This document shows positions 1 to 8,292 of a DNA stretch of 54,060 nt, piece after piece. Every line of letters begins with the position of its first letter. Within the stretch, counting starts at the first letter, position 1. Below the pieces are notes generated by a model. The model had not been told where the DNA came from, made no database searches, and worked only from the letters and a program-made list of their open reading frames with translations. The stretch comes from Caldilineaceae bacterium (lineage in GTDB: Bacteria; Chloroflexota; Anaerolineae; Caldilineales; Caldilineaceae), in the NCBI GenBank assembly GCA_022821545.1, contig JAJEDJ010000033.1, positions 1 through 54,060 of the forward strand, in the 5' to 3' direction. A program made the position numbers and the translations under genes.

Positions 1-354
1 CCATCTCTCCTGTCCAGCGGGCGCAGCGCTACAGGCTAACTGCACCAAGCGAGCTTCGCCGGCGCCATCCAAGACGCGTGGCCGCTTCCGTTTCGGGCGC
101 GTGTGCGTGAGGGCCGCTTCGATTCCGACTGTGACACACCGTTCCCGCACTCGCTCGACTGTGCGCGCAGCCGCACTTAATGCCTTGGCTATCTCGGCGT
201 CTGTAAAGCCCCCACCCGCTTGCGCCTCATCGGCCATCAGCAGGATGCGAGCCCGTCTTAAGCGGCGCGCCGACCCTGTGCCTGTGTTCACCTGCCGGTC
301 CAGTTCCTTGCGCTCCTCTGCTGTCAAGCGCACTCGATATCGTTTCGCTGGCAT
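1..354 (-). mobile_element. IS630-family transposase, 5' part (cut by window edge)
   Basis: The minus strand from the ATG at 354 reads open to base 1 (118 codons). It starts MPAKRYRVRLTAEERKEL, followed by a helix-turn-helix region (LRRARILLMADEAQ, then FTDAEIAKAL) and the Arg/Lys-rich linker TRPKRKRPR. This is the usual DNA-binding N-terminus of IS630/Tc1-type DDE transposases; the catalytic domain would lie left of the window. A strong AAGGAGAGGGG Shine-Dalgarno sits just upstream of the ATG. The outer end of the element should lie within about 100 bases to the right of 354, but with the other end missing I cannot define the terminal repeat. Whether the full gene is intact cannot be judged. 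Confidence 0.8.
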
Positions 355-904
355 TTCCCCTCTCCTTGTCTCTGCTTTTCTGGAGAGTGTGCCACTGTTC
401 TATCTGTCCGTCAAACCCTGTCGGTTACACTACTAGGGCCTTACGTTAGACAGCGTATGGAAAAAGTTCCCTAGTGAAATGGCTTTGGAGTTCGTCACCA
501 ACCAAAGCGACTCACCAAGAGGACCCACCATAGAATTCAAATTGTGGGGTTATTTCCGACAGCTTCGTTGGGGATGTATTTGGAGCGGCGATGTCCGCCT
601 TTTCACCTCTCCTTACAATCTCCAACTGTGTCGATGACTACTGACCATTATGTCTTGCTAGGGGCCTAGGTCCACCCCTGAGTTGCATGTAACGCAGCTG
701 CTAAGTCCTCGTAGTTCTCGTCATGAAAGACTGCTCCGTTATTCCGTGGGACGGCATTCATATCGGATGTTACGTATTCCAACCACAGAATTGCCAACAA
801 GCCCCCAAGGTTCGTGCCATATGGTCAAACACCTCTTCTTCATTATATTGCGCTGCTATATCAGTCGAATTGACTTCACATTCGTCGATACGAAGCGATG
901 CAAG
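355..904. other. Non-coding gap with IS end and no recognisable gene
   Basis: This stretch lies between the IS630-type transposase start and the end of the DUF3883 gene. Both neighbouring genes are on the minus strand. The left part must contain the IS terminus. The short open frames here have no recognisable protein features, and I see no RNA gene or clear terminator. Confidence 0.5.
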
Positions 905-1858
905 TCAAGTGTCAGCCCTATTCTCAGGCCCACGCGTTACCAGGTATCTTGTCGGCCGTGCATGGAGTCGGCGATCAGCCAAGTGAGCAGCTAGATCTTC
1001 GAATCTCAGCGGGAATCCCCGCTCCCTCAATGTGTTGAATTCAACTTCAGGCGTGCGATTGAGACTGATCTCCCCCCAGAAATGCACCTCATAGGTGCTA
1101 GGGTCCTGGCGGGCCACGTCGTATTCATTAGCCGTCAGTAAGAAGCGAACGTCTCTGCCCTGACTCCCCTTCACTTCAATGCGACGAACTTGCCCAGCAG
1201 ACCTGTCCTCAATGTCATAGCCGAGTCCCTGGTCGTCTCTTGAAACCCAAACAACAGAGGTCGGGCAGTTCGACTCAAGTCGAAGCAAGTAGAAACTGTA
1301 TACTTCCGCTCGATGTCCGACTCTCTCTTTTGTGCCTTCCTTTTCGCCGGGGGGAGGCGTAAGGCTCCAAGGCGTATCGATCACTTGAAATAACTTGGGA
1401 GGAATCCTGACGAATGAAGGCCCGACTACGTTCGGCCACGCTCGCAATAGACCGAGAAGCTGTGGTGCTGCACGTCGCAATTGACCGACCCTCGATCGTG
1501 CCATCCCTTCGTGATCAATCGATGATGCTTGAATGATCTGCCTCACTTGCTCGTGCAGAAGGCCCGACTGAATAAGGAGTTCGGCGAGTTCTCTTCTGGC
1601 TCGGTCTTCGGACAGTGTGGCCGCTCGCCGACCCTTCCTAGAAAGGTGAAATCTCTCAGAATCAACGTGCAAGAGCCCAAGCCGAGCCAGGATTTGAACT
1701 AATTTCGGAATTTCTCCCGGTGGGCTGTCAATCTGCGGTCTAAGTGTCGTCACCAATTGGCTACTACTGATTCCAGGTGGTCTTTGGGGCAGGAGATGAA
1801 CCAAACGCTGAAGTCGGCGGACTCTAGGTGCAATGAACCAGTCAGATGTTACATTCAC
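905..1858 (-). CDS. DUF3883 domain protein with PD-(D/E)xK-like residues
   Basis: This 317-residue protein is the last gene of the four-gene operon. Its start overlaps the helicase stop in an ATGA. Residues 1-130 look like winged-helix segments (ISSSQLVTTLRPQ, LVQILARLGLLHV). The C-terminal part matches the DUF3883 pattern: VGHRAEVYSFYLL at 180-192, VVWVSRDDQGLGYDI at 202-216, RRIEVKGS at 226-232 and LTANEYDVA at 241-249. E185, D215 and E228-x-K230 are laid out like the acidic and ExK residues of the PD-(D/E)xK nuclease fold. DUF3883 domains are known mostly from defence-associated helicases and McrB-like proteins. I infer that this is the DNA-cleaving or DNA-sensing effector of the operon; nuclease activity is not proven by sequence. 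Confidence 0.8.
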   Translation of the reverse strand: MNVTSDWFIAPRVRRLQRLVHLLPQRPPGISSSQLVTTLRPQIDSPPGEIPKLVQILARLGLLHVDSERFHLSRKGRRAATLSEDRARRELAELLIQSGLLHEQVRQIIQASSIDHEGMARSRVGQLRRAAPQLLGLLRAWPNVVGPSFVRIPPKLFQVIDTPWSLTPPPGEKEGTKERVGHRAEVYSFYLLRLESNCPTSVVWVSRDDQGLGYDIEDRSAGQVRRIEVKGSQGRDVRFLLTANEYDVARQDPSTYEVHFWGEISLNRTPEVEFNTLRERGFPLRFEDLAAHLADRRLHARPTRYLVTRGPENRADT

Positions 1859-3804
1859 GATTCGTCGTCGACCTCTTCGCCAACGAGGTAGCGGATCAAT
1901 TGCTCAAGATCAGCCGAACTGCCTTCTGGATTAGTAACATCTTGTTGGAGGGGATGAATCTCAGCTCCGCCCAGTAGCTCCTCCATAGCTTTTTGTTTGC
2001 TCCGCAACGAGGCATCGACGAGGTGGTCAATAGTGTCGTCGTCATCCAACGTTGCTCGTAAGATATGGATGTTTACTTCTGCATTATCCGGGAGCCCCAA
2101 ACGATGTATCCTATCGATTGACTGAAAGAAGAGAGCAGCGTCGTAGGTTCGGTCAAGGTATATTGCGTTATGACAGGCGCGATGCAAAGATATTGATTCA
2201 GAACTAGTCGCGGGATTTGTGACCAATGCGGCCGGTCCTACGGTACAAAGGAACTGCTCTATTCGGCGCTCGCGGGTATCGTCTTCTGAAACTCCCCCGC
2301 CAAAACGGTCTTGTAAAGGATCGTCTGCCGCTGGAACCCTCCCGTCAACTTGGAAAACAGGAATTCCCAATTCTCCGCGCAGAAGCTCGTTGAAGCTGTC
2401 GAGATTGCGGATAAAGTTGCTCCAACAAACGACCTTTTCCCCCTCCTCAATCAGGTCCTGTACGATCATAATTGCAGCGTTATACTTAGCGGGTCTCTCA
2501 TTCGAGGCAAATCGTATAAGCCGTTCCATTAAGGTGGGGTTTGTAGGCGGAACACGGGGTAGACGGTAGTAGTCATCGGGGTGGTTGAGCAAATCAGGAT
2601 TCGCCGCCGCTTGTAGTAAGCGGATGGGTCGTGCACGGCGCAGGGCGTCGAGTTTGTCTTTCCAAGTCCCAGCGTCCTCCAATTGGTCGCGAAGGCGGTT
2701 TCTGATGAGTTGGTAAATGTCGGCTTGCGTACCAGTCATATGCACGTTGTGTCGCTGGATCCGGTACGGAGGTAGTCCTAATTCAGACTTGGCCGTACGC
2801 GTCGTGAAAGGCTCAATTGACGAACGAACGACAGATAGGCTCTGGTCGACGTGACTAGCGAACTCACTCCGACTACCAGTTAAAAGACCGTTAGGCCATA
2901 GTACATTTATTTGGCTATAAAGGTCTCTCGGACTATTAGGCATAGGAGTTCCTGTAAGGATCATTCGCACGCGCGCGAGTTCGGCGATCTCCGTCAACGC
3001 CGGAGCCCAAACTCCACCGCGGAAGCGTTTGATACGGTGCGACTCATCCACGATCAACATCATGTCGAGTCGCTCACACATCGCCAAGATTGCCAGGCGA
3101 TCTGAGGCAGCCATTGCGTAGCTCAGAAGGAGTAAGTCCCCTTGAGAAGCATCCTCATAAGTCTGCCGACGGGAGCGACTCGTGCCTCGGACTCGGATTG
3201 GCCGAATCAATGTTCCTACTGCGGCTGTGGTCTCCCTTTCCCACGGCTCGAAGCTTGCTAGTGGGCCCACCACCAATAAGGCGTCTATGGTCGCGGCGTT
3301 GAGATGTAGAAGTCCTGTGGCAAGGGCTGTAACGGTTTTTCCCGCTCCCGGTACAGAGAAATTTGCTTGATTGGCCGCAGCCAGCGCATGGCAAACATTC
3401 CGGAGTTGGTGCGGGTGAAGTCGGCGTTCAGGCCTCCATCCAAGACATTCGAGTTGGGCCGCGACACGTTCGTTGTCAATGGTCGAGCGCCCCTCTTTCC
3501 ACGATTTGGCCTCCGCACGCGCGCGCTCTAAACTCCGGCGCCGCTCAAGTGCTAACTCAACTCCCTTGGCAGCAAGATCGCCGTGAGACAGGCTAAATCT
3601 CTCTGTTTCAAGAAAGTTGTTGATGCGGACGACGAGATCTTGCATCCGCCTCCCACGGCGAGGGATTCGCCAGCCGTCATCAAGGTGCTTGCCACCTAAA
3701 ACGGACTGGAAAAACCTACGTCCGTGGCGTGAATGAAGATCAAATGTACCCGTAACTACTACTTCGTTCTCTTCAATTTCGATGTGAGCCCATCGATTCT
3801 TCAT
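1855..3804 (-). CDS. SNF2-type DEAD/DEAH helicase
   Basis: A 649-residue superfamily 2 ATPase. Visible motifs are HPHQLRN (about 130), the Walker A loop VPGAGKT (151-157), the Walker B-type IVDESHRI (251-258), LTGTPMPN (283-290) and a C-terminal motif VI, QSIDRIHRLG, preceded by DRTYDAALFF. SNF2-like proteins with this layout translocate on double-stranded DNA in DISARM and type I/III restriction-like systems. No nuclease (PLD) domain is fused to it. The gene overlaps its neighbours on both sides by four bases (ATGA), so translation is probably coupled. It presumably moves DNA for, or recruits, the DUF3883 protein to unmodified DNA. Confidence 0.88.
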   Translation of the reverse strand: MKNRWAHIEIEENEVVVTGTFDLHSRHGRRFFQSVLGGKHLDDGWRIPRRGRRMQDLVVRINNFLETERFSLSHGDLAAKGVELALERRRSLERARAEAKSWKEGRSTIDNERVAAQLECLGWRPERRLHPHQLRNVCHALAAANQANFSVPGAGKTVTALATGLLHLNAATIDALLVVGPLASFEPWERETTAAVGTLIRPIRVRGTSRSRRQTYEDASQGDLLLLSYAMAASDRLAILAMCERLDMMLIVDESHRIKRFRGGVWAPALTEIAELARVRMILTGTPMPNSPRDLYSQINVLWPNGLLTGSRSEFASHVDQSLSVVRSSIEPFTTRTAKSELGLPPYRIQRHNVHMTGTQADIYQLIRNRLRDQLEDAGTWKDKLDALRRARPIRLLQAAANPDLLNHPDDYYRLPRVPPTNPTLMERLIRFASNERPAKYNAAIMIVQDLIEEGEKVVCWSNFIRNLDSFNELLRGELGIPVFQVDGRVPAADDPLQDRFGGGVSEDDTRERRIEQFLCTVGPAALVTNPATSSESISLHRACHNAIYLDRTYDAALFFQSIDRIHRLGLPDNAEVNIHILRATLDDDDTIDHLVDASLRSKQKAMEELLGGAEIHPLQQDVTNPEGSSADLEQLIRYLVGEEVDDES

Positions 3805-5126
3805 TTCAGGCGCTCTTTATGTATCTCGAACCAATCCGACATGGCGTTGACCGCTTCACGGAGCACTCCCGTCTCATCGGTGACTAGCGCCGGGCCGAGT
3901 CGATCGGCCTTGGCATTGATTAGGGCATCAAGTCGATTGTTGATTTCTTTCACTACCTTCAGTACATCCTCGATCTTTGCGGATTCGTACCTATCGATAG
4001 CATCCTCAAAAATGCTCTTGACTTCCTTCTTCGGATAATTCGTTACTACTGGTCCGGGTGTTTCTGGGATTCCACCTGTCTCCTCTAGATTGTCGGTTTC
4101 GTCATTGACTATTTCAGGTTCACCGAGCGTATGATTCTCTGCGGGTTGATCCCATTCCTGCTCGGCGTCGCGGATACGCTCTACGATATTGTCGAATTCG
4201 TCACGATCATCATTGACAAGGCGGCGTATTTGACGTATCTCCAAGTGTGTCAGTCCGGCACTAACCGCGGCGAATAGGACGTTGAGCATTGAAAGCGCCC
4301 GATCCGGGTCGTCGTCCTCAACGGTCCTCATAGTGCGACCGACGTCCCGGAAGCGCTCAATCTGACCCATCAGCTTGTCGTAGCGACCGGCCTCACCGAG
4401 GTCATCCAAATACGCGTCCATGTATTTTATGGCGTAGAGTTGAACGACCGCGTATTTGGGATCGTTGCGCATTACATGCTGAAGTTCACCCGCGACCGTC
4501 ACAATGTTTTCGGGATCGTACCAATCTATTCCTTTGTCCTCAGCTGCCGCCTTGATTGCCAGGAGCAGATTAATGTCTGTGTAGCGTACCTTGTAGTCTT
4601 CGGTTAGCTGCTCGCGCTGTTCCATTTCGAAAATCGCAAGTTCGTTGATACCTTGCCCGTCGAGCACAACCGCATCAACATACTCATACCCTTCGGCACC
4701 CTCGTCCCTCTGAAGTCGGCGAAGCATCGCAAGACGTCGATTGCCATTTCTGACAGTCCCATCAGGAAGAATCCAGAATGGTGTTTCCTGCTTTCGTCTC
4801 TGCCAGTCTTGGCGAAGCGCCAGAAAGTCCTTCCCAGGTTTACCAACGACGCGGCCGACATCTAGATCCAGGTCGCGGTCGAGTAAGATAGCTTCAACGC
4901 TTAAGGCATCATCTTCACTGTTTTCAGGGTCAAAGTCATGTCCGAGCCTTTGCTCGAACAATTGGCGTTCGGCGGAGAATCGACGATTGTCTATATTGAG
5001 TACCAGTGCTGAAATCGGTACACGATAGATCGGGAAATTCTTCCATTCGCCTAGGACCCATAACTTTGTGTCAGATCCCGCTAGAGGGGCTTCAGAAATC
5101 TGTTTCATTCGGACGGACACGTCCAT
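3801..5126 (-). CDS. ParB-like N-terminal domain protein
   Basis: A 441-residue protein. Residues about 30-140 resemble the ParB/sulfiredoxin fold: FPIYRVPISALVLNIDNRRF early on, then FWILPDGTVRNGNRRLAMLR (117-136), whose GNRRLA matches the G(E/N)RR phosphate-binding box of ParB-type NTPase/nuclease domains. The rest is acidic and helical, with EDDDPDR and a C-terminal coiled-coil-like stretch, and gives no family match I can name. Its start overlaps the methyltransferase end by 35 bases and its stop overlaps the helicase start. ParB-like proteins occur as regulators or DNA clamps in modification systems such as DndB/DGQHR proteins. That parallel is only suggestive, and the role here is unknown. 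Confidence 0.75.
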   Translation of the reverse strand: MDVSVRMKQISEAPLAGSDTKLWVLGEWKNFPIYRVPISALVLNIDNRRFSAERQLFEQRLGHDFDPENSEDDALSVEAILLDRDLDLDVGRVVGKPGKDFLALRQDWQRRKQETPFWILPDGTVRNGNRRLAMLRRLQRDEGAEGYEYVDAVVLDGQGINELAIFEMEQREQLTEDYKVRYTDINLLLAIKAAAEDKGIDWYDPENIVTVAGELQHVMRNDPKYAVVQLYAIKYMDAYLDDLGEAGRYDKLMGQIERFRDVGRTMRTVEDDDPDRALSMLNVLFAAVSAGLTHLEIRQIRRLVNDDRDEFDNIVERIRDAEQEWDQPAENHTLGEPEIVNDETDNLEETGGIPETPGPVVTNYPKKEVKSIFEDAIDRYESAKIEDVLKVVKEINNRLDALINAKADRLGPALVTDETGVLREAVNAMSDWFEIHKERLK

Positions 5127-7206
5127 TAGTTCCTCCTAGTTGAGGTGATCCAGAGAAGCTATCGATCAGTTTGCTGAATCGCGAGGAGGCCATCTCGTAC
5201 GCTAAAGAGAAGCTAGTGAGATCAGCGTCTCCAACGCCAAAACCTCCAAAGTGTGGATTCCAGAATTCGTCAGCCTTGGGTAGAGACGCAGATAGAGTCT
5301 CTTGTCGGGGGCGACAAACAATCACTACGTCCCATTCACAGTTTCCTGGACGACTGTGGTGCCCCATATGCCCATCACTACGTACGGGCCACATCGCAGT
5401 GATACGAAGCTCCAAGTGATCGAGCGCCAAGCCGACCTCGTTCCAAGCAGTCGGCTTGGACGAATGGTAAGTGAATACGATTGGGTATCGATTGTTCCGG
5501 GATGCAAGCGCGGGACGGAGGCAATCAGCAAACTTCCTACCGAAGTCCCCCGCCTCACTCGACGACGCTGCCTGAAGCGTTTCTCCTCCCTTTTGGTGAG
5601 ACAGATTCCAAGCACGAAAGGGCTCAGCCAGTTCGTCATACATAATGTTATCGTAGTAAGGCGGATCGAACACGAGGAGGTCGATGGAGTGTGAAATCGG
5701 AGAGTCTGCCGCGGAAGAGCAGCGTACGTCAACTTTCGGTGCTCTCCTGGGGAGTTCAAAAAGCCTGCTATCAGTCTCTCCCTTGTCAATGTTCCACGTC
5801 GACCGTCGGGTAGTGGCACCCAACGAGCGGAGAACTCGGTTTAGGCACTGTTGGATAGTTCCCCTTCCGCTGCTGGAATGCAAGGGATTGAGTTCGACAG
5901 GCAAAGCAGGAATGGAATAGCCTCGTATACTGAAAAGAGGCGAGAGCCGACCATAGTCAGTCGCATACGAGCACAAGCGGTTATTTGTAAGAAGTGCATT
6001 AGACAATACCAGGCGAATTGCACGTTCTGCCGCCTCGGACATATCTTGCGATTCAATCCAAGCGTGCGCCGCGCCCAATACCAAGAGTTGACGGGGGGTA
6101 AAGAGGTCTCGTACTGAAACGATTCCGAAACTTCTAGGCCGAGGGTCCCGCCGCATCGACTCAAATTCGAGGTCCGGTAGTCGGAGGGGTACCGGTGGGT
6201 CATTTAGAAGCTCTATTGCCTTCTCGATAGCAGCGAAGTCTCTAATTCCCGGGGCGACGAGTTTACGCCGTTTACCGACTGGTGTTCGTTCGACGGCGAT
6301 CAATTGACGCGGAGCTGTACCGGTCTGAAGGTCGCGATGGGACCACCGTTTGCCGCAGACTGGGCACCGATACTTGAGTGTTTCGAACGTTGCGTGCCCT
6401 ATAGACCATTTCCTCTCTGTCCCTTGAAACCAATTCTGTGTTCCTGACTTGAGATACTGTAGCTCAAAAGTGTCTGGGTCAAATGCGGTTACTACGTCGT
6501 CTCGCCGTACAGCGCCGTCCTTTCCGCAATCTCGGGCGAGTACAAGAGATCGGTAGAGGGGCCCAGAACTATAGCAATTTGAACATTCCACTATGGCCAG
6601 CCAAAATGAGTGGAGTTGCTCCCCTCCATCATCGGGATAGAGCATTGAAAAATGGTTTCTAAGGAAGGACAGCAGTGCGTCACCAATTACATTTACTTCA
6701 GAAGCTTCTGCTGGTTTGAGGCTGTGCAAAACGATCATTTCGGCCACTGGGTCAATATCGGTCCCACTTACCGCAGCTCCCAATCTTGAAGCCTCGACAA
6801 GGGTAGTGCCTCCTCCCATAAACGGATCGTGTACTTGGAGACCCTCCAGTAGAGGCGCTTCACAACGATAGTTGTCCCAGAACTCTCGGTCTGTTGCCTC
6901 TCCTCCCATGACCGCCGCAAGTAGAATAGAACGCATTAACGACGGTGGCCGGCGGGCCCACCATCTGTGAGCTGCATGCGAAGGATCCTTGCTCCTCCTA
7001 TCCCTTTCCGCTACCAAGGATACTGATAGTGCTGGAAATCGCGTCTCAATTAGAGATAGAAACGCTCCACCATCAGGTGATGGGCTACCTAAGGAACTGA
7101 TGCCCCCAGAAGTGGGTTCGATATCTGAAGTGTTCTGCAAGCTCGACGACGCCGTCACCGCCTGTTTTGAATGACGGTCGTCATTGATGGAACTGTTCCG
7201 CAACAT
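5092..7206 (-). CDS. DUF1156-like DNA methyltransferase
   Basis: A 704-residue protein, first gene of the minus-strand defence-like operon. RWWARRPPSLMRSILLAA (81-98) is the conserved block of DUF1156 methylases. HDPFMGGGTTLVEASRLG (126-143) is the SAM-binding motif I, and FDPPYYDNIMYDEL (513-526) is the catalytic DPPY motif IV of N6-adenine or N4-cytosine methyltransferases. Between them lie CSNC (208-211) and CPVCGKRW (281-288), probably a zinc ribbon. Related proteins pair with helicases and ATPases in phage-defence operons, where they mark self DNA. I took the furthest upstream ATG; the region before the WWARRP block is low-complexity and the true start could be slightly inside. It uses a less GC-rich codon set than the amidase next door, which suggests transfer. 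Confidence 0.88.
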   Translation of the reverse strand: MLRNSSINDDRHSKQAVTASSSLQNTSDIEPTSGGISSLGSPSPDGGAFLSLIETRFPALSVSLVAERDRRSKDPSHAAHRWWARRPPSLMRSILLAAVMGGEATDREFWDNYRCEAPLLEGLQVHDPFMGGGTTLVEASRLGAAVSGTDIDPVAEMIVLHSLKPAEASEVNVIGDALLSFLRNHFSMLYPDDGGEQLHSFWLAIVECSNCYSSGPLYRSLVLARDCGKDGAVRRDDVVTAFDPDTFELQYLKSGTQNWFQGTERKWSIGHATFETLKYRCPVCGKRWSHRDLQTGTAPRQLIAVERTPVGKRRKLVAPGIRDFAAIEKAIELLNDPPVPLRLPDLEFESMRRDPRPRSFGIVSVRDLFTPRQLLVLGAAHAWIESQDMSEAAERAIRLVLSNALLTNNRLCSYATDYGRLSPLFSIRGYSIPALPVELNPLHSSSGRGTIQQCLNRVLRSLGATTRRSTWNIDKGETDSRLFELPRRAPKVDVRCSSAADSPISHSIDLLVFDPPYYDNIMYDELAEPFRAWNLSHQKGGETLQAASSSEAGDFGRKFADCLRPALASRNNRYPIVFTYHSSKPTAWNEVGLALDHLELRITAMWPVRSDGHMGHHSRPGNCEWDVVIVCRPRQETLSASLPKADEFWNPHFGGFGVGDADLTSFSLAYEMASSRFSKLIDSFSGSPQLGGTNGRVRPNETDF

Positions 7207-7539
7207 TTCTTCAATGGTCTAGAGTAACTGCTGAATTTTGCCGGTCAAATGATCGTAGCTGTCGGATCGTTATGCTAGCTGGCGCTTGAAGATGTCGCCT
7301 AGTGAGAAAACTCTAGTGGTTTCCACCGTCCAATGTAACTCACAAGGAGGGCCAGCCGAATAATAACCACTTTAGCGACTTCTGTCTAAAGGGTAAGTGT
7401 GCTCGTTGACGACACTTGCGAGGAACTGGAAGAGCAATTGAGATGACCGGGCCCTGAGCTTCGGCGTAGCGAAGGTGACTTGAAAGCGATCTAGTTGATT
7501 GGCGAGAGCCTGAGATGGGATGTAAGAAAATAGTTACTC
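7207..7539. other. Gap upstream of the defence operon
   Basis: About 330 bases hold the presumed promoter region of the minus-strand methyltransferase operon and run into the decayed transposase. I see no convincing open frame. The methyltransferase ATG at 7206 has only a weak purine-rich stretch before it. Confidence 0.4.
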
Positions 7540-8266
7540 AGTAATGTGCAGTTACATCGGGAGAAGTTTCCGAAACGGCCGGAGCTGGGCTTCTTCAATC
7601 GGCGCCGACGTAACTTGACGCGGATTGTCAGTGAGATGCGTCGAATGATATAGGCCAGGATGGATTTTTTTTGAAGATAGGCAGTGTGTATTCGACAGCA
7701 TGCCCATTCCCGTGGTTCAGTTCCATCGTCCGCCCCTATCACAGCGCGACTGACCCGCTTATGGGGCTAATTGCGGGCACGTCTCCACCAAGAAAATAAC
7801 GATTTTCGATTTCAAGATACATATGCTAATCACGACGGATAGCCTCATCTTTGATTGCGAGTCAGTTCCTGCCAGCGCCGGCGACTTGGTTATCGGACGT
7901 GAACTCCTGCAAGAATACAGTAAAGGTATCGGCGTCGGCGACAAGGACTTTGTCATTGCAACGCTCGCAGATGAACTCTGGCATAACAATCGCATCCCCC
8001 TGCTCACTAAGCCGCGAAACAACCAGATGAAACAGGTCTCTGCATCCGCCCGTTGACTCCAAAACTCTGACCTCCAAGTCATTGAAAAAGTCATTAGTCA
8101 ACTGAGCGCACAATTCTCAATTGAAATTTAATACTTCTCGACTTTCTGGGGCTTGTGTGCCCGGCTCTTCACTAAATTGACCGCCCACACCTTTTGCATC
8201 TATATCAACCTGCTCTTGGGCGTACAAGACTATCTGCAACTTAAGAAACTGGCCTTTCCCAATTAG
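7540..8266 (+). pseudogene. Decayed IS982-type transposase
   Basis: Reading + with frame changes recovers one degraded transposase. Frame 1 (about 7550-7650) gives FPKRPELGFFNRRRRNLTRI. A T-run at 7664-7673 marks a frameshift. The next frame then gives DSMPIPVVQF at about 7697, KKITIFDFKIHMLITTDSLI, GRELLQEYSKGIGVGDKDFV, NNRIPLLTKPRNNQMKQ and finally FWGLCARLFTKLTAHTF, CIYINLLLG and LKKLAFPN to the stop at 8264-8266. In-frame stops interrupt it near 7751, at 8054 and near 8129. The order of blocks matches IS982-like DDE transposases, with the LLTKPRxNQ and FWGLxARLxTKLTAHT signatures typical of the family. It is clearly inactive. I did not find its terminal repeats. Confidence 0.75.
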
Positions 8267-8292
8267 CATTTGGCCCCAACAGCCACCGTCCA

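Noticed and set aside
101..436. Plus-strand 111-residue frame at the left edge
   Set aside because: It is antisense to the clear IS630 transposase start on the minus strand.
7862..8113. Minus-strand 83-residue frame beside the amidase
   Set aside because: It lies opposite the recognisable remains of the IS982-type transposase, so it is a shadow.
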